Source of the DNA: an uncultured Clostridia bacterium
Lineage (GTDB): Bacteria > Bacillota > Clostridia > Lachnospirales > Lachnospiraceae
Direction of reading: 5' to 3'
Assembly (NCBI GenBank): GCA_947304065.1
Contig: CAMZAI010000001.1
Location: forward strand, 1-38,438
DNA: 38,438 bases
Part shown: positions 24,001-30,807 of the stretch, one piece after another
How positions within the stretch are numbered: the first letter of the stretch is position 1
Layout: each line of letters begins with the position of its first letter
Made by a program: the position numbers and the translations under genes
The notes under the pieces: model-generated
Seen by the model: only the letters and a program-made list of their open reading frames with translations
The model's database searches: none
Told to the model about the DNA's origin: nothing

Positions 24001-24744
24001 ATGGCCAATGAAACAGTCATGGCCATAGCGAACGCAGTCGATGCCAAGGATGTGCGTACACATCAGCATTCGCAGCGTGTTGCCGAGTATTCGGAGATGA
24101 TCGCGCAGGAGATGAACTGCTTCAAATGGTGGGAGCGCAGAAAAGCTCTTTCCAACCTTAAAAAGGCTGCGCAGATGCACGATATCGGTAAGATCGGTAT
24201 CCCCGACAGCGTACTGAACAAGGTCGGGCGACTGACCGACGAAGAATACGCGAAGATGAAGTCGCATGTAATACGCGGTGCCGAGATCCTGAAGGATTTC
24301 ACGCTCGTTGAGCATGTTGAGGACGGAACGAAATACCATCATGAGCGCTATGACGGACGCGGATATCCCGAAGGCCTCGCAGGCGAGCAGATCCCGCTGT
24401 TCGCAAGGATCATCGGGGTGGCGGACGCATTCGATGCGATGACTTCAAACCGTGTTTACCGCAACCACATGGACACCGATTATGTAATGAATGAAATGAA
24501 GCGCGGAAGGGGAACACAGTTCGATCCCGATGCACTGGACGCGTTCCTTCGTCTGGTCGACAAAAATGTGATAAATCTGGAAGAACTCTACGCGCAGAAG
24601 CGTGCCGAGATACAGGCGGCGGAAGACGAAGAGGCGCAGGAAGAACTCCGGAGACGTGTGGAAGAGGATAAGAAGATACAGGCTTCCGAGATGCAAAGCG
24701 GCGGAAAGAGCGATCCTACCGACGAGAAAGGAGAGAAGGCATGA
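21085..24744 (+). CDS. ECF-like membrane domain / beta-propeller / Y_Y_Y / HD-GYP fusion sensor
   Basis: A 1219-residue protein with an unusual domain order. Residues 1-178 hold about five membrane segments that look like an ECF transporter S component (PLWADSFGTALCAYIAGP, GLTGNLAYSVVN). A further hydrophobic segment lies at 194-213. About 225-880 are Reg_prop beta-propeller repeats (LWIGTYAGLYRYNG, LWIGTNDNGL), followed by a Y_Y_Y-type beta-sandwich to about 930 and a membrane segment at about 938-960. The cytoplasmic HD-GYP domain has HD at 1032-1033 in QMHDIGKIGIP and the GYP at 1093-1095 in HHERYDGRGYP. The C-terminal tail is charged and probably helical. HD-GYP domains hydrolyse c-di-GMP, and both signature motifs are intact. 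The predicted role is extracellular ligand sensing that sets c-di-GMP. The gene overlaps the BMP-type gene by ATGA. Confidence 0.82.
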   Translation: MNKWKTWHIVLFVAMCVSLNVGGRLLAVKWELPLWADSFGTALCAYIAGPVCGAVVGLTGNLAYSVVNNFSAAYSVTSIALGIIVGMAAKHRWFDQFYGFMKAASLAVLTALIVSVPVNIILNEGLTGNKWGNGVIAYLLGKRWPDLICSILGQLAIEFPDKVLTIAAVYIVILIRRIHRSRSAEETLKHDAEVASLALLCVLIGFSSPVSASAAASAETTDYNDYVQSVYSSNNGLPCGEANDIAQTNDGVLWIGTYAGLYRYNGREFRWVDNYESVKNVNCLYVDQEGRLWIGTNDNGLAIAIREKVVNVLDQSSGLPSNSVRCIIRAEDGYYYVGTTGAMQILEMNNGLKAVKTLDDVNYADSITADRRGYVAAIASDGRMFLLKGGQILTSLQLPDGQDIFNCCAFAPGGTLMVGTSTNHIYCYDVSGDEFKQISVTTCEDVASINNLNYLDDGTLFISTDSGISYIDTTGYHKLNTNDFNNSIDNMLYDYQGNLWFTSSRLGLLRLAKSPFKDVYGSVGMERRVVNAIVFWEGDYYIGTDKGLDVVDKACRNEIENDLTKELEGKRIRCMYVDGRNHLWVCTYGSGLMEYAPNGESWSYNAENGSFGSRARLVTGLSDGTILAAGDTGISFIKDHKIERTISNGDGLINSMILTATEMSDGTILAGTDGDGIAVIKDGAVTRMLTRDDGLSSGVILRTVKDTKSEGVFVVTSNSLCYLGPTGLITVLDKFPYFNNYDIWVKDEDTLFVMSSAGIYVVERDELVSGGDMVWELLDARRGLGTSLTANSWNYYNGKGELFLPCDTGVYKIDVDKYNSDVRSYRMQLASVRLEDVLQPPVRAGAITVGQGVTRIELSPEILNYTIQEPNVGYRLDGFDREGYWTIVPQSSLGNINYPNLRAGKYTFRLAIFDSAGEKVLEERTFEIVKEGEFYEKPGFTTYMLLVLSAFIVWVTWMTVQRQLNKQQIKLNMANETVMAIANAVDAKDVRTHQHSQRVAEYSEMIAQEMNCFKWWERRKALSNLKKAAQMHDIGKIGIPDSVLNKVGRLTDEEYAKMKSHVIRGAEILKDFTLVEHVEDGTKYHHERYDGRGYPEGLAGEQIPLFARIIGVADAFDAMTSNRVYRNHMDTDYVMNEMKRGRGTQFDPDALDAFLRLVDKNVINLEELYAQKRAEIQAAEDEEAQEELRRRVEEDKKIQASEMQSGGKSDPTDEKGEKA

Positions 24745-25934
24745 AGCGTGTATACATCACGGTTGTGCTGACCTGTCTGGTCATGCTGGCAGCCTTCGTA
24801 GGACTTTTCAGAGTCCTTAACCTTTCGGGCGGACGAGATCATCTGACGATCGGATTTATCTACGATAATGACGAAAGTACTCCGTATACCTACAATTTCT
24901 CGCTCGCGAAGGACGCGGTTGAGAAGAAATACGGAAAACAGGTTGATATACTGACGCGAAGCAATGTTCTGGACAATGAAATGGAGGAGCCGCTCCGCGA
25001 ACTCGCGAACGCAGGCTGTGACATCATCTTCTTCAACGGCTACAGTGAAACGGTGATCAAGATGGCGCCGGAGTATCCGGACATTGAGTTCTGCCAGACT
25101 TCGTACATGGATATGAGCGGGCAGACGGTTCCGGAGAATTATCACACCTTTAAGGGTGAGGCATATCAGGGAAGATATGTGAGCGGAATAGCCGCGGGCA
25201 TGAAGATCAGGCAGATGATCGGCGAAGGCGTCATTACGGATGATCAGGCACTGGTGGGTTTTGTGGCCGCCTTCCCGACTTCCGAAGTAATATCGGGCTA
25301 TACAGCCTTTATCCTTGGTGTCCGTTCCGTTGTGCCCAAGGCAGTGATGAGAGTCAGATATACCCAGACCTGGAGCAGTTACGCAGAGGAAAAGAGCGCG
25401 GCAGAGAAGCTGATATCCGAGGGCTGCGTGATCATTTCGCAGCATACCGATACCATCGGTCCCGCTATTGCATGTGAGGAAACATCCGGTAAAAGGAAGG
25501 TTTACTTCGTTGGCTATAACCAGAGTATGTCAGAGGTTGCACCCGGTACATCACTTGTGACTTCGAGAGTTTGCTGGGAGCCTTATGTAGTCGCTGCAGT
25601 GGATGCCCTTATGATCAATAAGGAGATCGAAGAGGTCGTATCCGGAAAGAAACACGGAAACGACGTATCTGCGGGCTTTGAAAGAGGCTGGGTAGAGATG
25701 ATCGACCTGAACGTTCCGGTTGCGGCACCCGGCACGATGGGAGCCATCAATAACGCGATAGAGCAGTTTAAGCGCAGCGGCGGAGACTTCGTGTTCAGAG
25801 GTAATTATATCGGTGTAGATCCCGACAATCCTACAAATACGATCGATCTGACATACGGATATTCGGAGAACGCGAATACATCATATCCTTTGTTCGGATA
25901 CATTCTTACGGATATAATAACGGTAGAAGAGTAA
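24741..25934 (+). CDS. BMP/PnrA-family binding protein, membrane-anchored
   Basis: A 397-residue protein with an N-terminal membrane segment (about 7-27) that lacks a lipobox cysteine. The fold is that of the basic membrane protein (BMP) family: IGFIYDNDESTPYTYNFSLAKDAVE, then YQGRYVSGIAAGMK, VGFVAAFPTSEVISGYTAFILGVRSV and DTIGPAIACEE. BMP-family proteins bind purine nucleosides or similar small ligands for ABC uptake. Here no ABC permease or ATPase is adjacent. The start codon overlaps the stop of the propeller HD-GYP gene (ATGA), so the two are made together, and I infer a ligand-presenting partner of that sensor. Confidence 0.8.
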   Translation: MKRVYITVVLTCLVMLAAFVGLFRVLNLSGGRDHLTIGFIYDNDESTPYTYNFSLAKDAVEKKYGKQVDILTRSNVLDNEMEEPLRELANAGCDIIFFNGYSETVIKMAPEYPDIEFCQTSYMDMSGQTVPENYHTFKGEAYQGRYVSGIAAGMKIRQMIGEGVITDDQALVGFVAAFPTSEVISGYTAFILGVRSVVPKAVMRVRYTQTWSSYAEEKSAAEKLISEGCVIISQHTDTIGPAIACEETSGKRKVYFVGYNQSMSEVAPGTSLVTSRVCWEPYVVAAVDALMINKEIEEVVSGKKHGNDVSAGFERGWVEMIDLNVPVAAPGTMGAINNAIEQFKRSGGDFVFRGNYIGVDPDNPTNTIDLTYGYSENANTSYPLFGYILTDIITVEE

Positions 25935-25950
25935 AAAGAAATACGCATGA

Positions 25951-25981
25951 TAAAGGCCATGGGACGATCCCATGGCCTTTA
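25951..25981. terminator. Terminator between convergent BMP and dtxR genes
   Basis: TAAAGGCCATGGGA and its complement flank a three-base CGA loop, giving a 14-base-pair hairpin with weak T-runs on either side. It sits between two converging genes and probably serves both. Confidence 0.75.
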
Positions 25982-25986
25982 GTTTC

Positions 25987-26367
25987 TTACTTATTTTTCG
26001 TTCCGTACTTTTTCATGTGAGCCTTGATCGCATCGAAGGTTTTGTCGCTGATATAGTGCTCGATGCGGCAGGCGTCCTCAGCGGCAGTCTCTTCGTCCAC
26101 GCCGAGATTCATGAAGAGGGTGGAGAGCACCGTGTGACGTTCGTAAATACGTTTCGCGAGTATCTCGCCCGCAGTGGTCAGTTTAAGGTAACCGTCGTTA
26201 TCCTTTTTTACCAGGCCTTCATCCTTTAAAAGCCCGAGAGCACGGCTGACAGACGGCTTTGAATAGCCGAGATAGTCGCCGACGTCTATCGCGCGGACAG
26301 CGCTCGAATTCTGTGAAAGCACATATATGGCCTCAATATACATTTCTCCCGATTCCTGCAACGCCAT
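25987..26367 (-). CDS. DtxR-family metal-dependent transcriptional regulator 1
   Basis: A 126-residue regulator with an N-terminal winged helix (AIDVGDYLGYSKPSVSRAL) and a metal-binding dimerisation domain, without the SH3-like third domain, as in MntR-length proteins. The likely ligands are M9 (in GEMYIE), H78, C100, E103 and H104 (ACRIEH). The Met and Cys match iron-type DtxR/IdeR rather than manganese-type MntR, which has Asp and Glu there. GGGAGGAGG supports the ATG at 26367 over the longer frame. It is divergent from the feo operon, whose three operators it probably binds when iron is replete. Confidence 0.86.
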   Translation of the reverse strand: MALQESGEMYIEAIYVLSQNSSAVRAIDVGDYLGYSKPSVSRALGLLKDEGLVKKDNDGYLKLTTAGEILAKRIYERHTVLSTLFMNLGVDEETAAEDACRIEHYISDKTFDAIKAHMKKYGTKNK

Positions 26368-26404
26368 ATCAGGGGACCTCCTCCCATATTTCCTTATTAG
26401 AAAC

Positions 26405-26433
26405 AGTTTACCACATTGCGCCGCATCGTTCAA
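26405..26433 (-). promoter_or_regulatory. Possible promoter of dtxR gene 1
   Basis: On the minus strand, TTGAAC (26433-26428), a 17-base spacer and TAAACT (26410-26405), about 38 bases before the start codon. The -10 is weak. No TTAG-N6-CTAA operator overlaps it. Confidence 0.45.
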
Positions 26434-26478
26434 TCGGATTGCCTAAGAAGTGATTCTAAAAAAAATATAAAATAATGC

Positions 26479-26507
26479 TTGACAAGTTAGTCTAGGCTAA
26501 TTATAAT
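26479..26507 (+). promoter_or_regulatory. Consensus promoter of the feo operon
   Basis: TTGACA (26479-26484), a 17-base spacer and TATAAT (26502-26507), a full consensus match. Such a strong promoter needs repression, and operator 1 fills its spacer. Confidence 0.88.
26487..26500. promoter_or_regulatory. DtxR-type operator 1
   Basis: TTAGTCTAGGCTAA fits TTAG-N6-CTAA and lies exactly between the -35 and -10 of the feo promoter, so occupancy would block transcription. Confidence 0.8.
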
Positions 26508-26516
26508 CGGTTTTGG

Positions 26517-26530
26517 TTAGCGGGAGCTAA
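26517..26530. promoter_or_regulatory. DtxR-type operator 2
   Basis: TTAGCGGGAGCTAA, with flanking G/C extending the dyad to GTTAGC/GCTAAC. Its centre lies 30 bases from that of operator 1, near the start of transcription. Confidence 0.8.
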
Positions 26531-26549
26531 CACTTTTTAAGGCATTGGG

Positions 26550-26563
26550 TTAGCCAAGGCTAA
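26550..26563. promoter_or_regulatory. DtxR-type operator 3
   Basis: TTAGCCAAGGCTAA. Its centre lies 33 bases from that of operator 2, in the transcribed leader just before the feoA ribosome site. Confidence 0.8.
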
Positions 26564-26588
26564 TCATAAAGATATAAGGAGGAACAGC

Positions 26589-26801
26589 ATGATGCCTCTG
26601 ATCTATGCGGAAAAGGGACAGCCCCAGATCATCAGGAAAATAGGCGGGAGTCCCGAGGTAAAGCAGCACCTGGAAGACCTCGGCTTTCACGCGGGAGGGC
26701 AGGTAAGCGTTGTAAGCTCGCTCGGCGAGAACCTTATCGTGAAGGTAAAGGAAAGCAGAGTTGCGGTCAGCGATGAGCTGGCAAAAAAGATTTTTGTTTA
26801 G
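26589..26801 (+). CDS. feoA: FeoA domain protein 1
   Basis: A 70-residue SH3-like FeoA protein (IGGSPEVKQHLEDLGFHAGG, then VSVVSSLGENLIVKVKESRVAVS). FeoA is a small cytosolic partner of the ferrous iron transporter FeoB. AAGGAGG stands before tandem ATGs, and I use the first. It is the first gene of the iron-uptake operon, 12 bases before a second feoA. Confidence 0.9.
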   Translation: MMPLIYAEKGQPQIIRKIGGSPEVKQHLEDLGFHAGGQVSVVSSLGENLIVKVKESRVAVSDELAKKIFV

Positions 26802-26813
26802 GAGGAGTTCAAA

Positions 26814-27035
26814 GTGAAGACACTGAGAGACGCGAAGATCGGCGAAACGGTCAAGGTAGTTAAGCTTCATGGTGAAGGCGCTGTAAAACGCAGGATCATG
26901 GACATGGGAATCACAAAACATACGGAGATCTATATCCGGAAGGTTGCACCCCTGGGCGACCCCATCGAAGTAACCGTGAGAAATTATGAGCTTTCGCTTC
27001 GTAAAGCGGACGCAGAGATGGTGGAGGTAGAATAA
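26814..27035 (+). CDS. feoA: FeoA domain protein 2
   Basis: A 73-residue FeoA protein starting at a GTG behind AGGAGG. It has the family pattern of MDMGITKHTEIYI, the APLGDPIEV turn, and LSLRKADAEMVEV at the end. Duplicate feoA genes ahead of feoB are common in Clostridia. Its stop overlaps the feoB start by one base (TAATG), indicating coupled translation. Confidence 0.92.
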   Translation: MKTLRDAKIGETVKVVKLHGEGAVKRRIMDMGITKHTEIYIRKVAPLGDPIEVTVRNYELSLRKADAEMVEVE

Positions 27036-29524
27036 TGAGCATACGTATTGCACTTGCGGGTAACCCCAACAGCGGTAAAACAACCCTGTTCAACGCACTT
27101 ACCGGATCCAACCAGTTCGTCGGAAACTGGCCCGGAGTAACTGTAGAGAAGAAGGAAGGTAAACTGAAGAAGCACGATGATGTGATCGTCACCGACCTCC
27201 CCGGAATATATTCCCTTTCTCCCTATACCCTGGAGGAAGTGGTTGCCAGAAATTATCTGATCGGAGAGCGTCCCGACGCGATCCTGAACATCGTGGACGG
27301 TACAAACCTTGAGAGAAACCTGTACCTTACCACACAGCTTACCGAGCTTGGAATTCCTGTGGTCGTAGCCGTTAACATGATGGATATCGTAAAGAAGAAC
27401 GGCGACCAGATCAATCTTGTGGAGCTGTCACGCCAGCTCGGATGCAAGGTAATGGATATCTCGGCACTCAAGGGCGACGGTATCGACGCCGCAGCGGAAG
27501 AGGCAATCAAGGCTGCAAAGAACGGAAAGACCGTTCCGCTCCATACCTTCTCCGGCCCCGTAGAGCACGCCATTGCGCATATTGAGGAAGCAGTTGTTCA
27601 CGATATGCCCGAGGAGCAGCAGAGATGGTACGCTATCAAGATCTTTGAGCGCGACGATAAGGTTCTTGCCCAGCTGAACATCCCTGCGGACAAGATGTCC
27701 CATATTGAAAATGACATTCAGGCGGCCGAAAAGGAACTCGACGATGATTCCGAGAGCATTATCACCAACGACCGTTATGTATATATCGCGGAAGTTATCA
27801 AGGCCTGCTACAAAAAGAAGAACGCGGGCGCGCTGTCGACTTCCGATAAGATCGATAAGATCGTTACAAACAGATGGCTCGGCCTTCCCATTTTCGCGGC
27901 GGTTATGTTCCTCGTATACTGGATCGCGATGGTAGGCGTGGGCGCATCCGCTACGGACTGGGCAAACGACGGCCTCTTCGGTGACGGCTGGCACCTGTTC
28001 GGCATCGGCGGAAAAGCAGCCGGTGAGGCAGCTGAGGAGTACGGCGCTGCAATGAGCGCTATCGGCGGCTATCTCGACGTTGACGTTGAAGACGAAGAAT
28101 TCGATGCAGATGCAGCGATAGAAGAACTGAAGGGCATTACCGGACCTGCGACCTCCACTGTAGAGGTTGAGGACGAGGAGACCCTCGCTGTCAGCGAAAT
28201 GACCGTATATTACGAAAACGTGCCCGAGGACGCCGATGAGGAAGAAGTTATCGGAATGTCCTTTAAGGACGCCGTTGCATATGTTGAAGAAAACGGTTTT
28301 GAAGAGCCCGATCCCGCGGATTACGGAGTATGGGTACCCGGCGTGCCTGTTCTTATCGAGAGTCTTCTCGACAAGATCGGAACCGCAGACTGGCTCAAGA
28401 GCCTTATACTTGACGGTATCGTAGCCGGCGTAGGCGCGGTACTCGGCTTTGTTCCCCAGATGCTCGTACTGTTCCTGATGCTTGCATTCCTTGAGGCGTG
28501 CGGATACATGGCACGTATCGCATTCGTGCTCGACCGTATCTTCAGAAGATTCGGTCTTTCGGGCAAGTCCTTCATTCCCATGCTGGTCGGCACCGGCTGC
28601 GGTATCCCCGGCATCATGGCATCACGTACCATCGAGAATGAGCGTGACCGCCGTATGACGATCATGACCACGACATTTATCCCCTGCGGCGCTAAGGTTC
28701 CCTTCATCGCGATGATCGCAGGCGCGATCTTCGGCGGAAGCGCATGGATCTCGACCGGCGCTTACTTCATCGGTATGGCTGCGATCATTATTTCCGGCGT
28801 AATGCTGAAGAAGACGAGGATTTTCGCAGGCGATCCCGCTCCGTTCGTTATGGAGCTTCCCGCTTACCATATGCCGACACTCGGCAATGTACTCCGCTCC
28901 ATGTGGGAGCGCGGCTGGTCCTTCATCAAGAAGGCAGGCACGATCATCCTTATCTCGCAGATCGTTGTATGGTTCCTTTCGGGCTTCGGCTTCGCGGAGG
29001 ACGGCTTCAGGATGCTTGAGGAGGATGAGATCTCGATCTCGATCCTTGCAAAGGTCGGAAATGCCATCGCATGGCTGTTCACTCCTCTCGGATGGGGCAA
29101 CTGGCAGGCAGCGGTCGCATCGTTTACAGGTCTCGTAGCTAAGGAGAACATCGTAGGTACGATGGGCGTTCTCTACGGAGGCGGAGAAGAGGGCCTCTAT
29201 GCTACACTCGCAGGCGTATTCACCGGAGTTACCGGTATGTCGTTCCTGGTATTCAATCTTCTGTGCGCACCCTGCTTCGCGGCTATCGGCGCGATCAAGC
29301 GTGAGATGAACAACGCAAAGTGGACATGGTTCGCGATCGGCTATCAGTGCGGTTTTGCTTATATCGTTGCGCTGATGATCAACCAGTTCGGCGGACTCTT
29401 CACAGGAAATGTAAGTGTGATCGGCCTGATCTTTGCCATTGCGTTCCTTGCGGCAATCATTTACATGCTGTTCTTCAAGAAGTACAGCGAAGCTACAAAG
29501 TTTACAAAGGCAGTTAAAGTTTGA
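27035..29524 (+). CDS. feoB: Ferrous iron transport protein B
   Basis: An 829-residue inner-membrane Fe2+ transporter. The N-terminal G domain has G1 GNPNSGKTT (9-17), G3 DLPG (54-57), G4 NMMD (114-117) and G5 SALKG (143-147), followed by the helical GDI-like region. The membrane part begins near residue 281 and carries both gate motifs, GTGCGIPGIMASRTIENERDRR-like and LCAPCFAAIGAIKRE. Between the first membrane segment and the next lies an extra acidic region at about 325-432, rich in Asp and Glu, which many FeoB proteins lack. It is transcribed with two feoA genes and regulated by the three upstream DtxR-type operators. Confidence 0.95.
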   Translation: MSIRIALAGNPNSGKTTLFNALTGSNQFVGNWPGVTVEKKEGKLKKHDDVIVTDLPGIYSLSPYTLEEVVARNYLIGERPDAILNIVDGTNLERNLYLTTQLTELGIPVVVAVNMMDIVKKNGDQINLVELSRQLGCKVMDISALKGDGIDAAAEEAIKAAKNGKTVPLHTFSGPVEHAIAHIEEAVVHDMPEEQQRWYAIKIFERDDKVLAQLNIPADKMSHIENDIQAAEKELDDDSESIITNDRYVYIAEVIKACYKKKNAGALSTSDKIDKIVTNRWLGLPIFAAVMFLVYWIAMVGVGASATDWANDGLFGDGWHLFGIGGKAAGEAAEEYGAAMSAIGGYLDVDVEDEEFDADAAIEELKGITGPATSTVEVEDEETLAVSEMTVYYENVPEDADEEEVIGMSFKDAVAYVEENGFEEPDPADYGVWVPGVPVLIESLLDKIGTADWLKSLILDGIVAGVGAVLGFVPQMLVLFLMLAFLEACGYMARIAFVLDRIFRRFGLSGKSFIPMLVGTGCGIPGIMASRTIENERDRRMTIMTTTFIPCGAKVPFIAMIAGAIFGGSAWISTGAYFIGMAAIIISGVMLKKTRIFAGDPAPFVMELPAYHMPTLGNVLRSMWERGWSFIKKAGTIILISQIVVWFLSGFGFAEDGFRMLEEDEISISILAKVGNAIAWLFTPLGWGNWQAAVASFTGLVAKENIVGTMGVLYGGGEEGLYATLAGVFTGVTGMSFLVFNLLCAPCFAAIGAIKREMNNAKWTWFAIGYQCGFAYIVALMINQFGGLFTGNVSVIGLIFAIAFLAAIIYMLFFKKYSEATKFTKAVKV

Positions 29525-29552
29525 TGCCTATTCCTTATTCTCCAATATTTTT

Positions 29553-29586
29553 CCTTCCCGGCGACGGTCCTCCTGTCCCGGGAGGG
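29553..29586 (+). other. Hairpin between feoB and the Cys-rich gene
   Basis: CCTTCCCGG and CCGGGAGGG pair (one G-T) around a loop of 16 bases, followed by ATTATT but no long T-run. It may partly terminate or protect the feoB end. Genes downstream probably still receive feo transcripts. Confidence 0.4.
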
Positions 29587-29624
29587 ATTATTAAGGAGAG
29601 ACTGAGCGAAAGGAAGTGACATAT

Positions 29625-29798
29625 ATGACAGAGTTTTTATCCGCAAATATCGGCACCATAGTCGCGGCACTGATCGTGCTTTTGATAGTTTTCCTTGCGG
29701 TCAGGGCCTTAGTGAGGGAAAAGAAAAAAGGGCAGAGCTGTTCGTGCGGATGCAATTGCGGAAGCTGCGCAATGAGCGGGGCCTGCCATAAAAAATAA
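29625..29798 (+). CDS. FeoB-associated Cys-rich membrane protein
   Basis: A 57-residue protein with one membrane helix (about 8-28), a basic KKK stretch and a cysteine-rich tail (SCSCGCNCGSCAMSGACHKK, seven Cys). It matches the FeoB_associated family found after feoB in Firmicutes, thought to help metal delivery. An ATG at 29625 with AAGGAAG upstream is preferred to the ATG at 29616. A terminator follows. Confidence 0.88.
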   Translation: MTEFLSANIGTIVAALIVLLIVFLAVRALVREKKKGQSCSCGCNCGSCAMSGACHKK

Positions 29799-29808
29799 GA
29801 GATTTAAC

Positions 29809-29831
29809 GACCTGTTAGGTCTTTTATTTTT
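29809..29831 (+). terminator. Terminator after the feo operon
   Basis: GACCT-GTT-AGGTC, extended by AT pairing on both sides, is followed by TTTTATTTTT. Confidence 0.75.
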
Positions 29832-29839
29832 GATATTGA

Positions 29840-29857
29840 GGTTAGGCTATGCTAACC
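29840..29857. promoter_or_regulatory. DtxR-type operator 4
   Basis: GG-TTAG-GCTATG-CTAA-CC, the same TTAG-N6-CTAA dyad as at feo, about 50 bases before the second dtxR gene. No clear promoter could be placed around it. Confidence 0.75.
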
Positions 29858-29906
29858 AGATGCGGTGCGATCATATCGCGCATGTAAAAGGGAGTTGGTT
29901 ATTTAT

Positions 29907-30284
29907 ATGAAGTTGGCTGAAACACATAATTCGTCTGAGGATTATCTGAAAAATATATTGCTCCTGCACAACAGGAACGGCAGTGTCAGGGCGTTTGAGC
30001 TGGCTGCGGAGATGGGTGTGACAAAGCCCAGCGTCAGCGTGGCAATGAAGCGGCTTCGTGATAAGAAGCTGATCAGCATAACCGAAAGAGGTCATATATG
30101 TCTGACCGAAGCGGGAAGGGCGATCGCCGAAAAAGTTAGCAGCAAACATGAGCTTATAAAGAATTTTCTTATGAGCATAGGAGTTACCGAGAGTACAGCA
30201 GCGACGGAGGCGTGCCGTATAGAGCATGCCATCGGGGAAGAGACCTACAAGAGGCTGGGAGAATTCTGCAAGAGCTGTAAATAA
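29907..30284 (+). CDS. DtxR-family metal-dependent transcriptional regulator 2
   Basis: A 125-residue paralogue of the regulator at 25987-26367, again wing-helix plus metal domain with no SH3-like part. Likely ligands are D12 (in SSEDYLKN), H81, C103, E106 and H107 (EACRIEH). The Asp at the first position is MntR-like and the Cys is DtxR-like, so metal preference may differ from paralogue 1. The start at 29907 gives the usual family N-terminus. GGGAG lies 12 bases upstream, which is long, so the upstream ATG at 29865 cannot be excluded. Operator 4 before the gene suggests iron-dependent or auto-regulation. Confidence 0.82.
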   Translation: MKLAETHNSSEDYLKNILLLHNRNGSVRAFELAAEMGVTKPSVSVAMKRLRDKKLISITERGHICLTEAGRAIAEKVSSKHELIKNFLMSIGVTESTAATEACRIEHAIGEETYKRLGEFCKSCK

Positions 30285-30305
30285 AGGAAAACGAGGAGAG
30301 CTGAT

Positions 30306-30683
30306 ATGGGAAATGCTGTTATTATCGCGGTTCTTGCGATCATCGTAGGCCTGGCCGTATACAGCACGGTCAAGAGGATACGCTACGGCTCGTCATGCTG
30401 CGGTGAGCGCGAGCCCGGCGAAAAGAAGGTCCGTGTTAAGGACAGGAACAAAGCGAATTATCCCTTCGCATATACAATGAAAGTGGACGGAATGCACTGC
30501 TCGAACTGCGCCCTGCGCGTAGAGAACGCGCTTAACAAATGCGGGTACAGATGGGCAAAGGCGGATGTCGGCGGCAAAAAGGTGGAGCTTTTGTCAAAGC
30601 AGGAAGAGATCGATACGGATCTTGGCAGGCTGATCGCGGCTTCGGGTTATACGATGCTCTCCTGCGAAAAGAAAGCAGTATGA
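30306..30683 (+). CDS. Membrane-anchored heavy-metal-associated (HMA-like) protein
   Basis: A 125-residue protein with an N-terminal membrane helix (about 3-22), a short linker with a CC pair, and a C-terminal HMA-like fold with the metal motif GMHCSNC and an ending LIAASGYTMLSC. HMA domains bind Cu+, Zn2+ or similar ions and pass them to partners. Here it lies 22 bases behind the second dtxR gene, in the iron locus. The anchoring helix resembles that of the FeoB-associated protein, suggesting a common membrane-tethered metal-handling role. The metal is unknown. Confidence 0.75.
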   Translation: MGNAVIIAVLAIIVGLAVYSTVKRIRYGSSCCGEREPGEKKVRVKDRNKANYPFAYTMKVDGMHCSNCALRVENALNKCGYRWAKADVGGKKVELLSKQEEIDTDLGRLIAASGYTMLSCEKKAV

Positions 30684-30689
30684 CTTTGG

Positions 30690-30704
30690 ACCGCAGTCTG
30701 CGGT
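30690..30704 (+). other. Short palindrome after the HMA-like gene
   Basis: ACCGCAG-T-CTGCGGT, seven bases after the stop codon and followed by TTTGAGG and an AT-rich stretch. It may be a weak terminator before the operator 5 gene. Confidence 0.35.
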
Positions 30705-30745
30705 TTGAGGATATATTTTCAGAGTTAGTATAGTATAACTATATT

Positions 30746-30767
30746 GCGGTTAGCAATTGCTAACCGC
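30746..30767. promoter_or_regulatory. DtxR-type operator 5, perfect 22-base palindrome
   Basis: The core TTAGCAATTGCTAA (30750-30763) sits in perfect 11-base arms (GCGG...CCGC at the ends). It follows an AT-rich stretch (TATAGTATAACTATATT) that probably holds the promoter of the DUF2325 gene, and is the most symmetrical of the five sites. Confidence 0.8.
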
Positions 30768-30807
30768 AGGAAGAAGCGCATTACAGAAAGACAAGGGGGT
30801 ATCTGCT

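Noticed and set aside
29865..29906. Upstream start for the second DtxR regulator
   Set aside because: No ribosome site precedes it, and the added residues are not family-like. It is kept as a possibility only because the site before 29907 is distant.
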